Assembly (NCBI GenBank): GCA_951812925.1
Contig: OX638371.1
Coordinates: 81,725,697-81,789,696, forward strand
Source of the DNA: Calliopum simillimum
Taxonomy: Eukaryota > Arthropoda > Insecta > Diptera > Lauxaniidae
Length of the DNA stretch: 64,000 bases
Direction of reading: 5' to 3'
Positions within the stretch are counted from its first letter, which is position 1, and every line of letters begins with the position of its first letter. Shown here in pieces: positions 46,747 through 58,487 of the stretch. The notes beneath the pieces are model-generated. The model searched no databases. It was not told where the DNA came from and was given only the letters and a program-made list of their open reading frames with translations. The translations under genes were made by a program, and so were the position numbers.

Positions 46747-47743
46747 TTAAATTGGGTTATCTCCTAAACTATAAGCTTCACGAAAACATTTTTTACGCCA
46801 CTTATTTATGAAATCTTTTAAATTTTTTGCAGTACTTTTACTCTTCCGAAGTTCTGATTTCATTAGAGCCCAATATCTCTCAATAAGTCGAAGCTCTGGG
46901 CAGTTAGGTGGATTCGCATTTTTGGGTACAAAGTTTACATTATTGCAATTGTACCATTTTATGGTGGCTCTAGAGTATTGAGAGGTTGCTAAATCAAGCC
47001 AGAATATAACAGTACCCCCGTGCTCACGAATAAATGGCAAATGACGCTTTTGAAGGCATTCATCAATATAAATTTTCGAGTAAATTGTGCCCTGTGTTAC
47101 AAAAAATCTGCTTCTCAGACCGCAAGTGCATATGGCCTGCCAAACCAAACCATATACTGCTTGGGAAATTTTGTAATTTTCTTCTCTTTAAATTTGCTCT
47201 ATACCTGCCCCTTCTCCGAACAGGCATAAAATTCGTGTCCTGGTAGCTGTTTAAAATCTGCCTTAACGTATGTTTCATCGTCCATTATGCAGCAGTCACA
47301 TTTAGTTAGGTAATCGACATATAACTTTCGAGCTCGCTTTTGAGCCTCTAACTGCTTTTCATGGGAACGGTCTGGTACTTTTTGAACTCTGTAGGTCTTT
47401 ATCTTAAGTTGTGTCTTTAGTATGTTTATAGAAGATTTTCAGGTTCCTGCTCTGGCAGCCATATCTCGTTTTAAAGCGTTAGAATTCTGCTTAAAAAGTT
47501 GCTTCACCTTTTTCACCAACTGTGGGTCTATACTGGCTTCTCTACCTGAACCCTTTTTCCGCGTAATAAGTTGACCCTTTCTATAATCGAAATAACCCTT
47601 TGTACAGTGATTTTTGACGCACCTGTTTTTTTAGCTATGGCTGAATATTTTAATTCTGGTTTTTGCAGGTAAGTGTACAAAATGAGTTTGCGCTTTTTTT
47701 CTTGATTGCTAGACATCTTTATCGTTTGAAGTTCGTTTACCAA
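46747..47743 (-). pseudogene. DD37E transposase pseudogene
   Basis: Minus strand. N-terminal helix-turn-helix: MSSNQEKKRKLILYTYLQKP, then AIAKKTGASKITVQRVIS. A frameshift near 47570 leads into REASIDPQLVKKVKQLF. Stops at 47441-47439 (TGA) and 47201-47199 (TAG). First catalytic Asp in CCIMDDETYVKADF, second in VIFWLDLATSQY, Glu in NCPELRLIERYWALMK. Asp to Glu spacing is 37 residues, the DD37E signature. After FINKWRK the frame runs into foreign repeat DNA and stops. Not functional. Confidence 0.85.
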
Positions 47744-47864
47744 GTGTTATATATTTTTGTCGTCATGTTATATAGAAAAAATAGCACCCAAATTTCGCCC
47801 TGCACGATCATCAGATAAATCATAACCTTAAGGAATAAAAGTATCAAATTTTTCTGGGGCAGTC
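46795..47864 (-). mobile_element. Truncated DD37E Tc1/mariner-type element
   Basis: The right edge TTTCTGGGGCAGTC (to 47864) matches the TIR of the 34-kb derivative. The left edge is broken: sequence below about 46795 belongs to another repeat that also occurs at 6645-6735. It carries a decayed transposase on the minus strand. Confidence 0.75.
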
Positions 47865-48289
47865 CTTATTTTTAGAAAGGGGAGTAGTATACTAGTGCAG
47901 TGTAGTGTCTAAAACAAAGCAGAAAAAATCTTTACGTCCTTAAACACAATTTAAAATACCAGATTTTCGGGCTTAAAACTACCTTGTCTTGTTGTTATAT
48001 AATTTCGAAATTACTAAAAAAATGGTGTCCTTTAAACTTTAAGGTAAGGATATCTCAAAATCCATAGATATACATAATGAGTAATCCTAAGGCCGGATTC
48101 GGATCATCAACAAAAATCACATCAGGAATGACTGTAAAAACAAACTTTTTTTAAAAGAGTTGAAAAAATTGGTTACAATTTGATCGCCGAAACCAAGTTC
48201 AGTTACGAAATTAGGAGATCCCATACTAGCATAAACGGCTATAAAAACTGAGAACGGAAAACCATGGTTGGACTGGACGGGGGTAGGAG

Positions 48290-49980
48290 ATAAGATAAAA
48301 AGTACATGGAGACCGATCCCTGCTCGGTCAACAATCTAATCTTATTATTTTAGTCGATGTTTTTATTCATAGCTATTTTTTGTTATGAAACTTGTACCTT
48401 TTCACTTCTAATGATAAATAAACCGATGAAAATAATAATAAGAAAAAACTCGGAAAGCATCGAATGGTATAGAAAAATATCAAAAACTCAAATTTTTTTT
48501 TGGTGAAATATTATGCCCTAAAATAAAAAAATGGGATATGCCACGCACCCAAAATATTTCGTCTTTTGTATGGCGGCTGAAATATCTTATCATCAAAGGA
48601 TCATAACTCGGAAAAAAAGAATCCTATTGGAAAAATCCGAATGGATATTTGAATCAGAAAGAGTGTAGCTATTCGATGCTTTTAATAAGAAGGAATTTCA
48701 CCTTTTCTTGTAGCTACGCTGTAAAACTGAACATAGCGTTATATTCAAGCTCAAGCAGGGATATTTTAAAATCCTGCTGATTAAGAAATCGGGCGTGGCA
48801 ATTATTAAACAAAGCCTTCTTTTTGTCATGCTTTAGATTCGCATAAAAATTTCATCAAAATATGTTGTGTCACTTGCGAGAAATAGCATTTAATGTGATT
48901 TACTTGTATGGGAGGTTCCGCGCGCACTTTCGATATTTTACCTACTTTCAGTTCGTAGGTGCCTAATGGCAAGTAGACTCCCTACAGTTAAATTCAGAAA
49001 GATTGCTTTAGCAGTTTTCTTTTCATTGCGCATTATATTTTTGTGGGCGGTGCCAAGCCCTTCAAAAGGCTTTCTTAATATAACCGCATACCACATATTA
49101 ATACTTGTTTGCAGAGGTAACAGCTCCTAAATTTTCATCAAAATTGTTGGAGTCGTTTTCGAGTAATATTGAATCAAAATTTTCAAGGTTTAAAAAGTGG
49201 GCGTGGCACTTATTCGATTCCACCCACTTTTCGTTTGTTACAAGGTATTATTAAGCAGTACCTACATACAAAATTTCATTAAAATACCTTGTAACATTTG
49301 CGAGAAATAGCATTGAACGTATTCTGCTTGTATGGGAGGTTCCACGCGCAACGGCATTATTTTTCCCACTTTCAGATCAGAGATGCCATATAGCAAGTAG
49401 GCTTCCACAGTTAATTTTAGATTGATTACTTTATTAGTTTTCTTTTTATACCGTATTATATTTTTGTGGGCAGTGCCACGCCCTTCAACGAGTTTTCCCA
49501 ATATAACGGCATATCACATATTAATACTTGTTTACAGAGGTAACATCTTCTAAATTTTCATCAAAATTGTTGGAGTCGTTTTCGAGTAATATTGAATCAA
49601 AATTTTCAAGGGCTAAAAAGTGGGAGTGGCACTTCTTTGATCCCGCCCACTTTTTGTCAGTTACAAGGTATTATCAAGCCGTATACGCTTACCAAATTTC
49701 ATTCAAATACCTTGTATGGTTTGCGAGTTATGACCATATCAAATTTAAAATTTAATGCGACGCCACGCCCCCTGGTGAGCATATACAAAGTTCAAGCATA
49801 GCTCATTCTTCATTGTATGCTAATATCTAACATTATTCGAAGTTTCATTAAAATCACTGTAGCGGTTTTCGAGAAAAAGTTTTGCCCGTTCCAAACAAAC
49901 ATACATAAGTACATAAGTACATAGGTACATAAGTACATAAGTACATACAATTTTATCTCGTATAAGAAGAGAAGATGTAT
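48290..49980 (+). repeat. About 1.7-kb dispersed repeat, copy 1
   Basis: Starts near AGTACATGGAGACCGATCCC and ends near TATAAGAAGAGAAGATGTAT. It has three or four subunits with GTATGGGAGGTTCC and GGGCGTGGCACTT phrases spaced about 300 bp, plus an ACATAAGT microsatellite near the end. Homologous in order to 58498-60231. Class not assigned. Confidence 0.7.
49901..49948. repeat. ACATAAGT microsatellite
   Basis: About five imperfect octamers. The second copy of the host repeat (60204) has only one to two units. Confidence 0.8.
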
Positions 49981-49984
49981 CACG

Positions 49985-51451
49985 GCAAGTCCACTTTCTT
50001 AATACTTGCGGGTCCTACCTATAAGAATCTGAGCGCAGTTTTCGGTAATGATATTTTGCAAAGGTTTTCAAGTCCTCCTGGCTCCCACCCTATAGACAAA
50101 ACTTTTGATTAAGATAACTCCAAACCAAGATGTGATAGAACAATTTTGTATATTCGCAAAGGAATTAATTTATTCATCGAGAAATAAAAATAAACAAAAG
50201 CTACAAATAAATAAATATTGCAAAATTAATGGCCTACTTAAAGACAAAACTCAATAAATCATTCTTGTCAAATAACACCTAAATGTTATAGTGCAAAAAT
50301 CCCCATTTTTCGCGCCAAAATTGTATTATTTAAATGCAAAGAAAATACAATAAAATTTATTAGCCCATTTTGTTTATGTCTAATGTACATATAATAAAAA
50401 ATGCTGTAATGTTTTTGTTTAAATTTAAATAAACGTGACTGAAATAGCAAAAAACCAATTTAGTTTTGTTATTTTGTTTTTAGCCGGCTAATAAACAAAA
50501 CTTTTTTGTTTATTGATGAAATTTTACTTGGCTCAGAACAATTGCAAAACAACTAAATAAAAACAAAGATCAGCAGTATTGGGCTTTTTACTTTCATTGC
50601 ATATTAATTTTTTAAGAAATTCTCAGTATTTTTGTTGTTTTTCAATTGAAATGCAAATTGCAAAACGACGCTGCAGCAACATATTGGCAAAGATCAGCAA
50701 CAAATCAGTGACAATTGATCGGATCGTTTGTATGATCGTTGCGTGTATAATTAATTCAACGCTACATACACACACGCATGTAGACATCCATACGTATGTA
50801 AGTGTAGGGGAGACTGAGAACATTTGGTTCATTTAATTGTAAAATTAGTTGCCTCTACTTTCAGGAATTGTGTGACTTGAAGAAACAGACCTAGAATCAC
50901 GATTACCAAACTAAAGAATCGACGCTTCTGAAACTTCAAAATTGGACAGGGGTAAATTCTCGTATTACACACACTATAAAAAAAAAGTGGAATGAAATTT
51001 TTATTTCTGATACGCAGTCTTATGTACTTTTTGACGCTGAATCCGACTGCATGCTTAGAATTGTCAATATACCTGCAGGATTTCGAGATATCCTTGCTTG
51101 AAGGTGGAGAAAGCGATGTTTTCAGGCTTATGGCGTAGCTATAGGAAAAGGTTGTACCCTGATTGTAGCTAATCAAGTGCTGGCTGAGATAACATAACAA
51201 GAGATCTAATCAATTGGAGATGTTTGAAAAATAAGAGACTCCAATGTAACACACTAAGTGGTCTACCTTGAAGTCTTGTCACTGAAATTTTTGTGACGGC
51301 TATTTGTTCGTCAGCTTATTCCATTTTGGAAAAGTAGACTTTCGTTCGATTTATTAAGACTATCGATTTTTAGATAGTTCCTATGATCAACCTTTACTTA
51401 AAAATTGCGTGTAATCTTCGTCTTCGGCATTTACTTGACCGATCAGTCGCT
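49985..51451. other. Unassigned DNA
   Basis: The stretch 50940-51130 shares text with 59015-59100 in inverse orientation (GCAGTCGGATTCAGCG-like, AAAAAGTACATA). CACACACG-type dinucleotide text at 50766. No coding recognised. Confidence 0.4.
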
Positions 51452-52160
51452 ACACAGAGAAAACAATATTGTCAAAAGTGGCAGAAACGTGGTAATTTTA
51501 ACAACGTTTCGACCCTAATTTTGAGCATGGCTCGTTCGTAGTAGTTTTAACAACGCTTGTAGCTAAATGAGTTTCAACTACGTTTGTGAGTGACTTAACA
51601 ACGCGCGTTGCTAAAAAAATACAAAAAGAAAAATATGTTTTTTATTATTTTTTTAATTCTAATTTTTTTCCTGTCAACAACAATGAAACTGACTTTATAT
51701 TTTTTTTTTTTAATTTTCAATTTTTGCTTTATATAAATATTTTTTTATTTGGAATTGGGGAGATTTGAACCTGAAACCTTCCTTGTGATAAATGCGGACG
51801 TTAACGAACTCAGACACTGCCATCATTATTGTGAGGTTGACTGAAAGTCTTTTTGTTTTGAAATTAGCTTCTACCACGTTCGTGGTTGTTTTGACTATGT
51901 CTCGTAGCTGATTTGGATTTTACAACGTTTCGTGGTGTTTTGACCATGTTTCGTTGCTGATTTGGATTTAACAACGCTTGGCAAACAGCGTTGCTAAATA
52001 AGTTTTAACCACGTTTGTGAGTGATTTAGCAACGCACCATTCAAATATGATCTTGGAGCGTTGTTAAATCCATATCAGCAACGAAACGTAGTTAAAACAC
52101 TCACGAACGTAGTTGAAACTCATTTAGCAACGCAAGTTATGCTTTTTTCTTCGCTCTGTG
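51452..52160. repeat. Foldback-type repeat with AACAACGTTTCG subrepeats and tRNA-like insert
   Basis: CACAGAG at the left and CTCTGTG at the right bound about 700 bp. The outer parts consist of inverted variants of AGTTTCAACTACGTTTGTGA and TTTAGCAACGC. The centre (51660-51860) is different and includes the tRNA-like stretch. Confidence 0.6.
51758..51830 (-). ncRNA. tRNA-like / SINE-like segment
   Basis: On the minus strand GTGTCTGAGTTCGTTAACG resembles an A box and, about 45 nt later, GGTTCAAATCTCC fits the B-box consensus at nearly all positions. No proper clover-leaf can be folded, so this is a tRNA-derived remnant at best, not a tRNA gene. Confidence 0.35.
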
Positions 52161-52849
52161 AAGCAAAACTCTGTACTTTGTACTTTAATCTTTACTGATT
52201 TATATCACCAGATAAAGTCTGGAGTTAGCGCAGAAAACTATTTTTATTTATTATTCATTCACATTATTCAAAATTGCAATTTATGAGGGCTTATCAGCCC
52301 AGTTAACGGCATACATAAGGATGTATGTATAAGTATATCAGTATAAAATAAATAAATTAAATATAGACGAAACATAACAAAATATAAATTTCGCACAATA
52401 ACGTCACAAATTATTGACTCACCCCTTTCTTATAAGATTGTTCTTCTCAAGCAATATCATGCTATGCCTTTTGTGTGAGGCTATTACTATGACGTCTGTT
52501 ATATTCACCCCAGTTTGAGATGTTCGTGTTTTTGTTGTTGCTTCGTCATGTTTGTGTTATACGGGTGCTGTAGGTACTTCAAGAGAATTGGATGTTCTAA
52601 TTTCCGATATTCTTTTTAATTTGTCGCATTTAAGTACTTGGATTTAAAAGAGATTCTTAATGTTGTTTACTTGATATTTGAAAGAAATCTTACTCATGGT
52701 GTTCAGAAAGGGATGGAAACAAAAACTATTATACGGTACACAGGAAGATACCATATTTTAAAGGTGTCTTTTATTTAAGTTAAAATTGTTAATTTAGAAC
52801 AGCTTTTTGTAATTTTCTAAAACTTCTAGTACTTCGAAGCAACAACCCA

Positions 52850-52864
52850 CCCCCCCCCCCCCCC
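52850..52864. repeat. C homopolymer (15 nt)
   Basis: An unbroken run of C preceded by CCCA, very unusual in this AT-rich DNA; length may be an assembly estimate. Confidence 0.9.
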
Positions 52865-52888
52865 ATCTTCCCGGAAAAATTATTTCTA

Positions 52889-54192
52889 AAGGATGTTTTT
52901 TTTAGAGGTATAGAACTTCGAATCGAAATAAAACACAAGAAAATCGTTTTAATGTCCATCAATTTAGCTTTATTGGAAGGATAATTTTATGCCATTAATG
53001 TTTAAATATGATTTCGGGCATATGGCCGCCGCGGCTGGCTCGAATAAAGCCAATTCTACAGGTCCAATTTTCAACCACTTTTTCGAGCATATGGGACCGT
53101 ATGTCGGCAATAACGCCACGAATGTTGGCTTCCAAGTCCCCTAACGTTTCTGGTTTGTTGGCGTAGACGAGCGACTTCACATATCCCCAAAGAAAATAAT
53201 CCAATGGTGTCAAATCACACGATCTTGGTGGCCAATTGACAGGTCCATTCCGCGAAATTATGCGCTCATCGAATGTTTCCTTCAATAAATCGATTGTGAC
53301 GTGCGCTGTGTGGCATGTAGCGCCGTCTTGTTGGAACCACAACTCATCCACATTCATGCCATCCAATTCGGGAACAAAATAGTCGGTTATCATGGCTCTA
53401 TACCGGTCTCCATTAACGGTAACTGACTCTCCAGCATTATTTCGGAAGAACTATGGCCCAATGACTCCACCAGCCCATAGAGCACACCAAACAGTCAGTT
53501 TTTGTGGATGTAATGGCGTCTCAAGGGTCTCATGTGGATTCTCTTCACTCCAAATGCGGCAATTTTGCTTGTTGACGTAGCCATTCAACCAAAAATGAGC
53601 CTCATCACTGAACAAAATTTTGCGATGCAAATCAGCATCGAGATCAATCTCATTTTCGGCCCATACACCAAAATCACGACGCATTGCATGGACTTGCGGC
53701 TTTAATTCTTGCACAAGCTGGATCTTGTAAGGTCGCAAGCCAAGATCTTTGCGCAAAATCTTCCATAAAGTTGATGGACAAAGCTCCAATTGCTGTGCAC
53801 GGTCGCGAATCGATTCATTCGGGTCCTCTTCAACATTTTGCTCTACAGCGGCAATTGTTTCTTCGGTGCGCACTGTTCGACGTCTCTGCGGATGCGTATT
53901 ATCACATAGAGTAAACGTAGTGCGAAAACGATCCATGGTTAACCGAATTAATTGCTCTGATGGACGATTATGTCGACCATAAAATGGACGTAGCTTGCGG
54001 TAAACTTCGCGAACTGAACCATTATTTTCGAAATAAATTTGCACGATTTGCAAGCGTTGTTCTTTTGTCAACCTGTTCATGATAAAATGGCAAACCAAAC
54101 TGAACATAAATGACATTAGAGTTGCCAGATTTGATCACAAAATGCCAGTTTTATCTCTATTCGAAAAACAAACCTCTAAAAAAAACACCCTT
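52889..54192 (-). mobile_element. Nearly intact DD41D mariner-like element (1304 bp, TA TSD)
   Basis: TIRs AAGGATGTTTTTTTTAGAGG and AAGGGTGTTTTTTTTAGAGG (right end in reverse complement), flanked by TA at 52887-52888 and 54193-54194. One transposase gene on the minus strand fills most of it. Length and layout are those of a complete mariner-type element. Confidence 0.9.
52995..54079 (-). pseudogene. DD41D transposase with a single in-frame stop
   Basis: From ATG at 54079 (MNRLTKEQRLQIVQIYFENN) the frame is open to a TAG at 53453-53451, then continues in the same frame to its natural end at 52995, about 360 codons. N-terminal helix-turn-helix domains (to about residue 125) are followed by a catalytic core: first Asp in ILFSDEAHFW, second in ELWFQQDGATCHTA, third in CDLTPLDYFLWG. 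I count 41 residues between the second and third Asp, the DD41D signature of the rosa/visitor group. The 63-kb relative has Phe/Ser-type residues at the stop region, so the TAG looks like a point change. Confidence 0.9.
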
Positions 54193-54429
54193 TATGTCTT
54201 CTAATGTATAATTTTAACTTTATATCATTCCTTTATTGCCTTCTACAAGAAGGTGCAATCGAAATAGTCAGGGATCGGGTTTCTTCTTTGGAAAGCTATG
54301 GAAAACGAATGTGTGTCTTTGAATTTCTTTGTGATAAAACATCATTTTATGCCTTCGATTGGAAGGTGCGATCTGAAAAGAACATCATTTTACACCTTTG
54401 ATTGGAAAAATTTTGAAATGAAAATAAAA
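54193..54429. other. Short spacer with GAAGGTGC repeats
   Basis: GAAGGTGCAATCGAAATAG and GGAAGGTGCGATCTGAAAAG words and ATCATTTTA repeats lie between the DD41D element and the third Helitron-like copy. Nature unknown. Confidence 0.35.
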
Positions 54430-55208
54430 CTAGTAAGGTTGTTACCTTTGGCCTGGCCAAACATTAAATACCCTACACAGCAGTATTTTGAAAATTTTGC
54501 TTGTATGGGAGGTGCCACGCCCTCGTGTCCGTATTCACCCAGTTGTTTCTCAGAGTTTGAATTTACAGTTCTTAGTATTTGAGTGCAATTTGGTTGGGTT
54601 ATCTCAAAAAATGTTTTAAGTATGGCGTTTTGAACCTTTTGTTTATATGGGAGGTGCCACGCCCTCTTGTCTGATTTTATCTGGTTTTGCTTAAAGCTTG
54701 CATTTATAATTCTTACTGTTTGAGTAAAATTGAGTTCGATTGTCTCAAAAAACGCTTTCAGTATAACGTTTTGAAGCATTTGCTTATATGAGAGGTGCCA
54801 CGCCCTCTTGTCCGAATTCGCCAGTTTTTGCTCAGAGCTTGCGCTTACAATTTGTAGTATTTATGTGTATTTTGGTTGTGTTATCGTGAAAAATACTCCA
54901 AAAGTTACATTTTGAATTTATTTTTTGTATGGGCGGTAGGCGTATCCGTTGACCGATTTCGCTCATTTTCAATCCCCCAAACTAACTTTGACGACGGAGG
55001 CTGTGCATCAAATTTTATTGAATTATCTTACTTAGTTTTCCCAAAAATTGTATTTCTACACACAGCCAGACAGACGGACATGGCTATATCGACTCAGGAG
55101 GTGACGCTGATCAAGAACATATACACTTTTCTTTAGCTGCCACGCCTCCTTCTCTGCATTACCAACGGAAGGACAAAGTGAATATACCCCTGGGTGTAGG
55201 GTATAAAA
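54430..55208 (-). mobile_element. Helitron-like element, copy C
   Basis: Minus-strand 3' end: a perfect hairpin TTTGGCCAGGCCAAA (54461-54447), then CTAG (54433-54430) and TTTT. Tandem units recur at 54511, 54653 and 54793 (GGTGCCACGCCCTC), a period of 140-142 bp. The other end is near GGTGTAGGGTATAAAAA. Confidence 0.72.
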
Positions 55209-55978
55209 ATACAAGCGCATTCGGTTACTGAAATAAGGCCGAAATCGTCGGATCATCCAACGATTGCTCCACTTCTGAAAGTGGTCGTTTTATTTTCTGC
55301 TGGGCATTTTAATAAAACAAAGAGCATATCAATATATCAATCTGTTCAACCCAGAGGTTGAAATAAGAAAAAGTTATTACTGCAGAATTTTTTTTTGTTT
55401 TTATTTGCAATTATTAGCAAAATTTTTTTGATGTCTTATACAAGTGATTAATATTAAATATTAATATTAAATAACAGATATCATGGCAATGGTTCAATTT
55501 AAAGTTGAAAATTTATAGCGAAATTTTCTTCGAATGCATTTATAAAAATATGTTTTAAGTAGAGTTGCCGAGTACATATTGTGGTTGCTGCATTTTAGCC
55601 CAAATTGATGAGGTAAGACAACTAAAACAACGGCTATAAGCTAAATAAAATGAGTATTTAGTTTCAACGATTAACGCAAAGCAAAGTAATATGAATTTGG
55701 GTGAAAATTATTATTACAATTTTTTACAATATTCTGAAGTTATTACTGCAAATTTGAAGTTATTATTTCAATGCCTAGTTCAACAATTATCAGACGTAGT
55801 TTCACGATAGACGAACCCAGCGTAGACGAAGTGAACAACTTCACTTATTTGAGAAGCGCCATAAGACATGACAATGGTGTTTATAAATATGTCCATGATA
55901 GAATGAACAAAGCGAAAGTCAGCCTTTAAAGTGGTTCTTCTAAACTGCTGTTGCTACACAGTTTATAAGTATTCACCA
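55209..55978. other. Non-coding DNA
   Basis: AT-rich, no recognised feature. Confidence 0.4.
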
Positions 55979-56230
55979 ACAATTGAGGAGTGGCCGTACC
56001 AAAAGGCCTAAGTACCATTTCGAGGCATTTTATGTGCTTTATAGTTGGTTATTTGACTGTTATGATTTTTTCAACATAATCGCATAAATTTCCCACTATC
56101 ATGTAAATTTTAAGTGAAAACATAAAACAATTTTATTCACTTCTAACAAATTGTCACCCGTTTCATATAATGACACTACTTTTGCCTCGAAATGGTACTT
56201 AGGCCCTTTGGTCGGCCACTCCTTAATTGT
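55979..56230. mobile_element. MITE with about 50-bp TIRs (252 bp)
   Basis: The left ACAATTGAGGAGTGGCCGTA and following AGGCCTAAGTACCATTTCGA are mirrored at the right, ending CCTTAATTGT, with few mismatches over about 50 bp. No TSD could be fixed because the arms run into the flanks. Confidence 0.75.
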
Positions 56231-56357
56231 CTTTGAAAGCCCCGAACGTAATTGCATTACAAAATACCTTGCGAATTTATTTTAAGTGTAATTAATTGCA
56301 CTGTTCTATCTCAAACTATGAACTGACGGGAAATAGATCGTTCTAATCTTATTCGGG

Positions 56358-56634
56358 TTAGGGGAATTCAGTGGAGCTAACCGTTTTGCTGGATTGGTAC
56401 AGTGCCTCACACAAAATTTTTAATCAAAATAATGTACGAATAAAAATTAACGTTAAAGTAAAGAAATGCCCAATAAATTTATTAAAAAATTAGAAATTTA
56501 AATGCAGATTAATACATCCTGAACAGAAAAATGTATTTTTGATGAGAAATCATTGATTTCTAGACGAAATTTTCTTTTGAACCTTTTGTATGGGACAATG
56601 CATAAATTCAGCACCACTAACTAAAGTCCCCTCA
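56358..56634. repeat. Possible MITE with GGGGAATTCAGT ends
   Basis: TTAGGGGAATTCAGTGG faces CTAAAGTCCCCTCA; only about 12 bp of terminal similarity. Weak. Confidence 0.3.
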
Positions 56635-58487
56635 CACTAATTAGATAACGACCTATCTCCTATCAGACCAAAAAAAAAGTAACACAAAGTAGAACAGTGT
56701 TGTCTTCAAACGTATCAAATATCCCTACACTCCCCTATGTGTAAAACAAATTGATAAAAATTATGCATGCCAATCTCAAAAGTTGTTGACAGCTGTTGAC
56801 AGCAACTGTTGGCGACAATCAATTGCTGATCTGATTTTTCAGATGGATAACATCTAACGACACACCATGGCAATATATATGTTTGGCATTTTAAAAGAAA
56901 CAAAGGATTTCACTATATGTAGATCCACTGTTTTCAGATACTCCATGTGAATATCTTTTGTATGGGTTAATTCCATTAGTAAAATGAGATGAAATTTTGA
57001 AATTATATTTGTTAATATTTCTTTGAATGGCTATATAATAATTTCTTATAATAATTGTTTTAAATTAAAAAATTTAATCAAATATTTTTCTGCACTAATA
57101 TGAGGTTATGTATATCTTACAATTGTTTTGTATTTGCGTAGGTTAATTTACCACCAATTTCCACAATTAATAACTAAGTCACCGATTATATTAATTAAGC
57201 TCGTATTTTAGCCTTCGTTTCGATAAAGAATGCATTAACCTAATGAGAAATTGGCATTTAATAGCAAATTGGTAACATTATTTATCGACACAGAAACCGG
57301 CTAGGCACATGTTGCTGGTAAAGTAAACTAACGCAGTTAACAAATGATTCATGGTTCAGTTAATTTTATACTTTTAAGACAGACGTACGCGATGTACAGT
57401 GGTGTGGAATCAATTTTAGAGTGGATAAAAATGCTATATTTGACTAAACTCTGAACTATTTCTGTAATAAAATTTAGTTGTGAGTTATTGAAATGTGGGA
57501 GGACAAGGTTCAACTTCTGTCATTTTCTTCCTATGTTGATAGAACAGATCAATAAACATTGTTGATTTTACTTATAAAGATTAAACTGAATTGTGTGTTT
57601 TTGAGATATGGTATGTTAATGCTAGCTTTTGCCGTTTTCTTCACAATTGGGCAGTAAAAACAAAACAACTAATCCAATTAAATTTCTGACACTATCTTGT
57701 CTTTTTATAATCCAGCCTAGCTATCTTAATTAAAAATCAAAGCTTTGCCTTTAAAGTGGTGTTCAAAGTATTCATTTATAGTTATTTTCATAGAAGTAAT
57801 AGCCGTTTGGAAATCGCAACACAGCACTGCAAATGTGCAGTGATAAAATGTTAATCATACGACGTGTTATCTATGCATGAATTGGGAAATAATATTTAAA
57901 TGGCTATAGCTGCTGCAAAAATAATGATAAATTTGAAAATTTAACCAATTGAAGTTGATATCAAAAATACAGTGCAGTGGCTAGGGAATTAAAACAGAAA
58001 AAAAAACTCTTTTAATTGAGTATTCCATATTGGTAGCATTTAAATTATAAAAACAAAGTAGCAAGCTACATTGAAGAACAACTTTCAGACTATTTTTACC
58101 ATATGGAAAATTATCTACAGTTCACATCGCTATCTGTGAAGAGATATTTGATTTTGCCAAATATTTGTTCGTTTCTGCCAATAGTAGGTATGTAGGTAGA
58201 ATAAAATTTTCGGATTGACTTATTTTAGGTGCTGCCCATAACAAAACCCATGTAAAACATGTAAAAATATGAACATAAACAAAAACCCCATAAGGTGATT
58301 GAACTTATTTGCAAAGGCGAAAATTACTGCTAAGCGTGTGTCAAACTAAAATACGGGAAAAATATAAATAAAAATAAATGCAACAAATAAATAAATGTTT
58401 AGCACGTCAAAGAATTGCAATAAAAAACTTTGACCTACACATAGTAATTAAAAAAAAGCAGAGCTGTAAGCCTAAGTACTCTCATTA
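56635..58487. other. Non-coding DNA
   Basis: AT-rich; no gene, RNA or repeat structure recognised. Confidence 0.4.

Noticed and set aside
51758..51830. Functional tRNA gene
   Set aside because: Boxes are present, but acceptor and T stems do not pair and no anticodon arm forms.
54390..54779. 129-residue ORF with three similar segments
   Set aside because: Also the Helitron-like tandem unit (copy C); internal repetition follows the DNA period.
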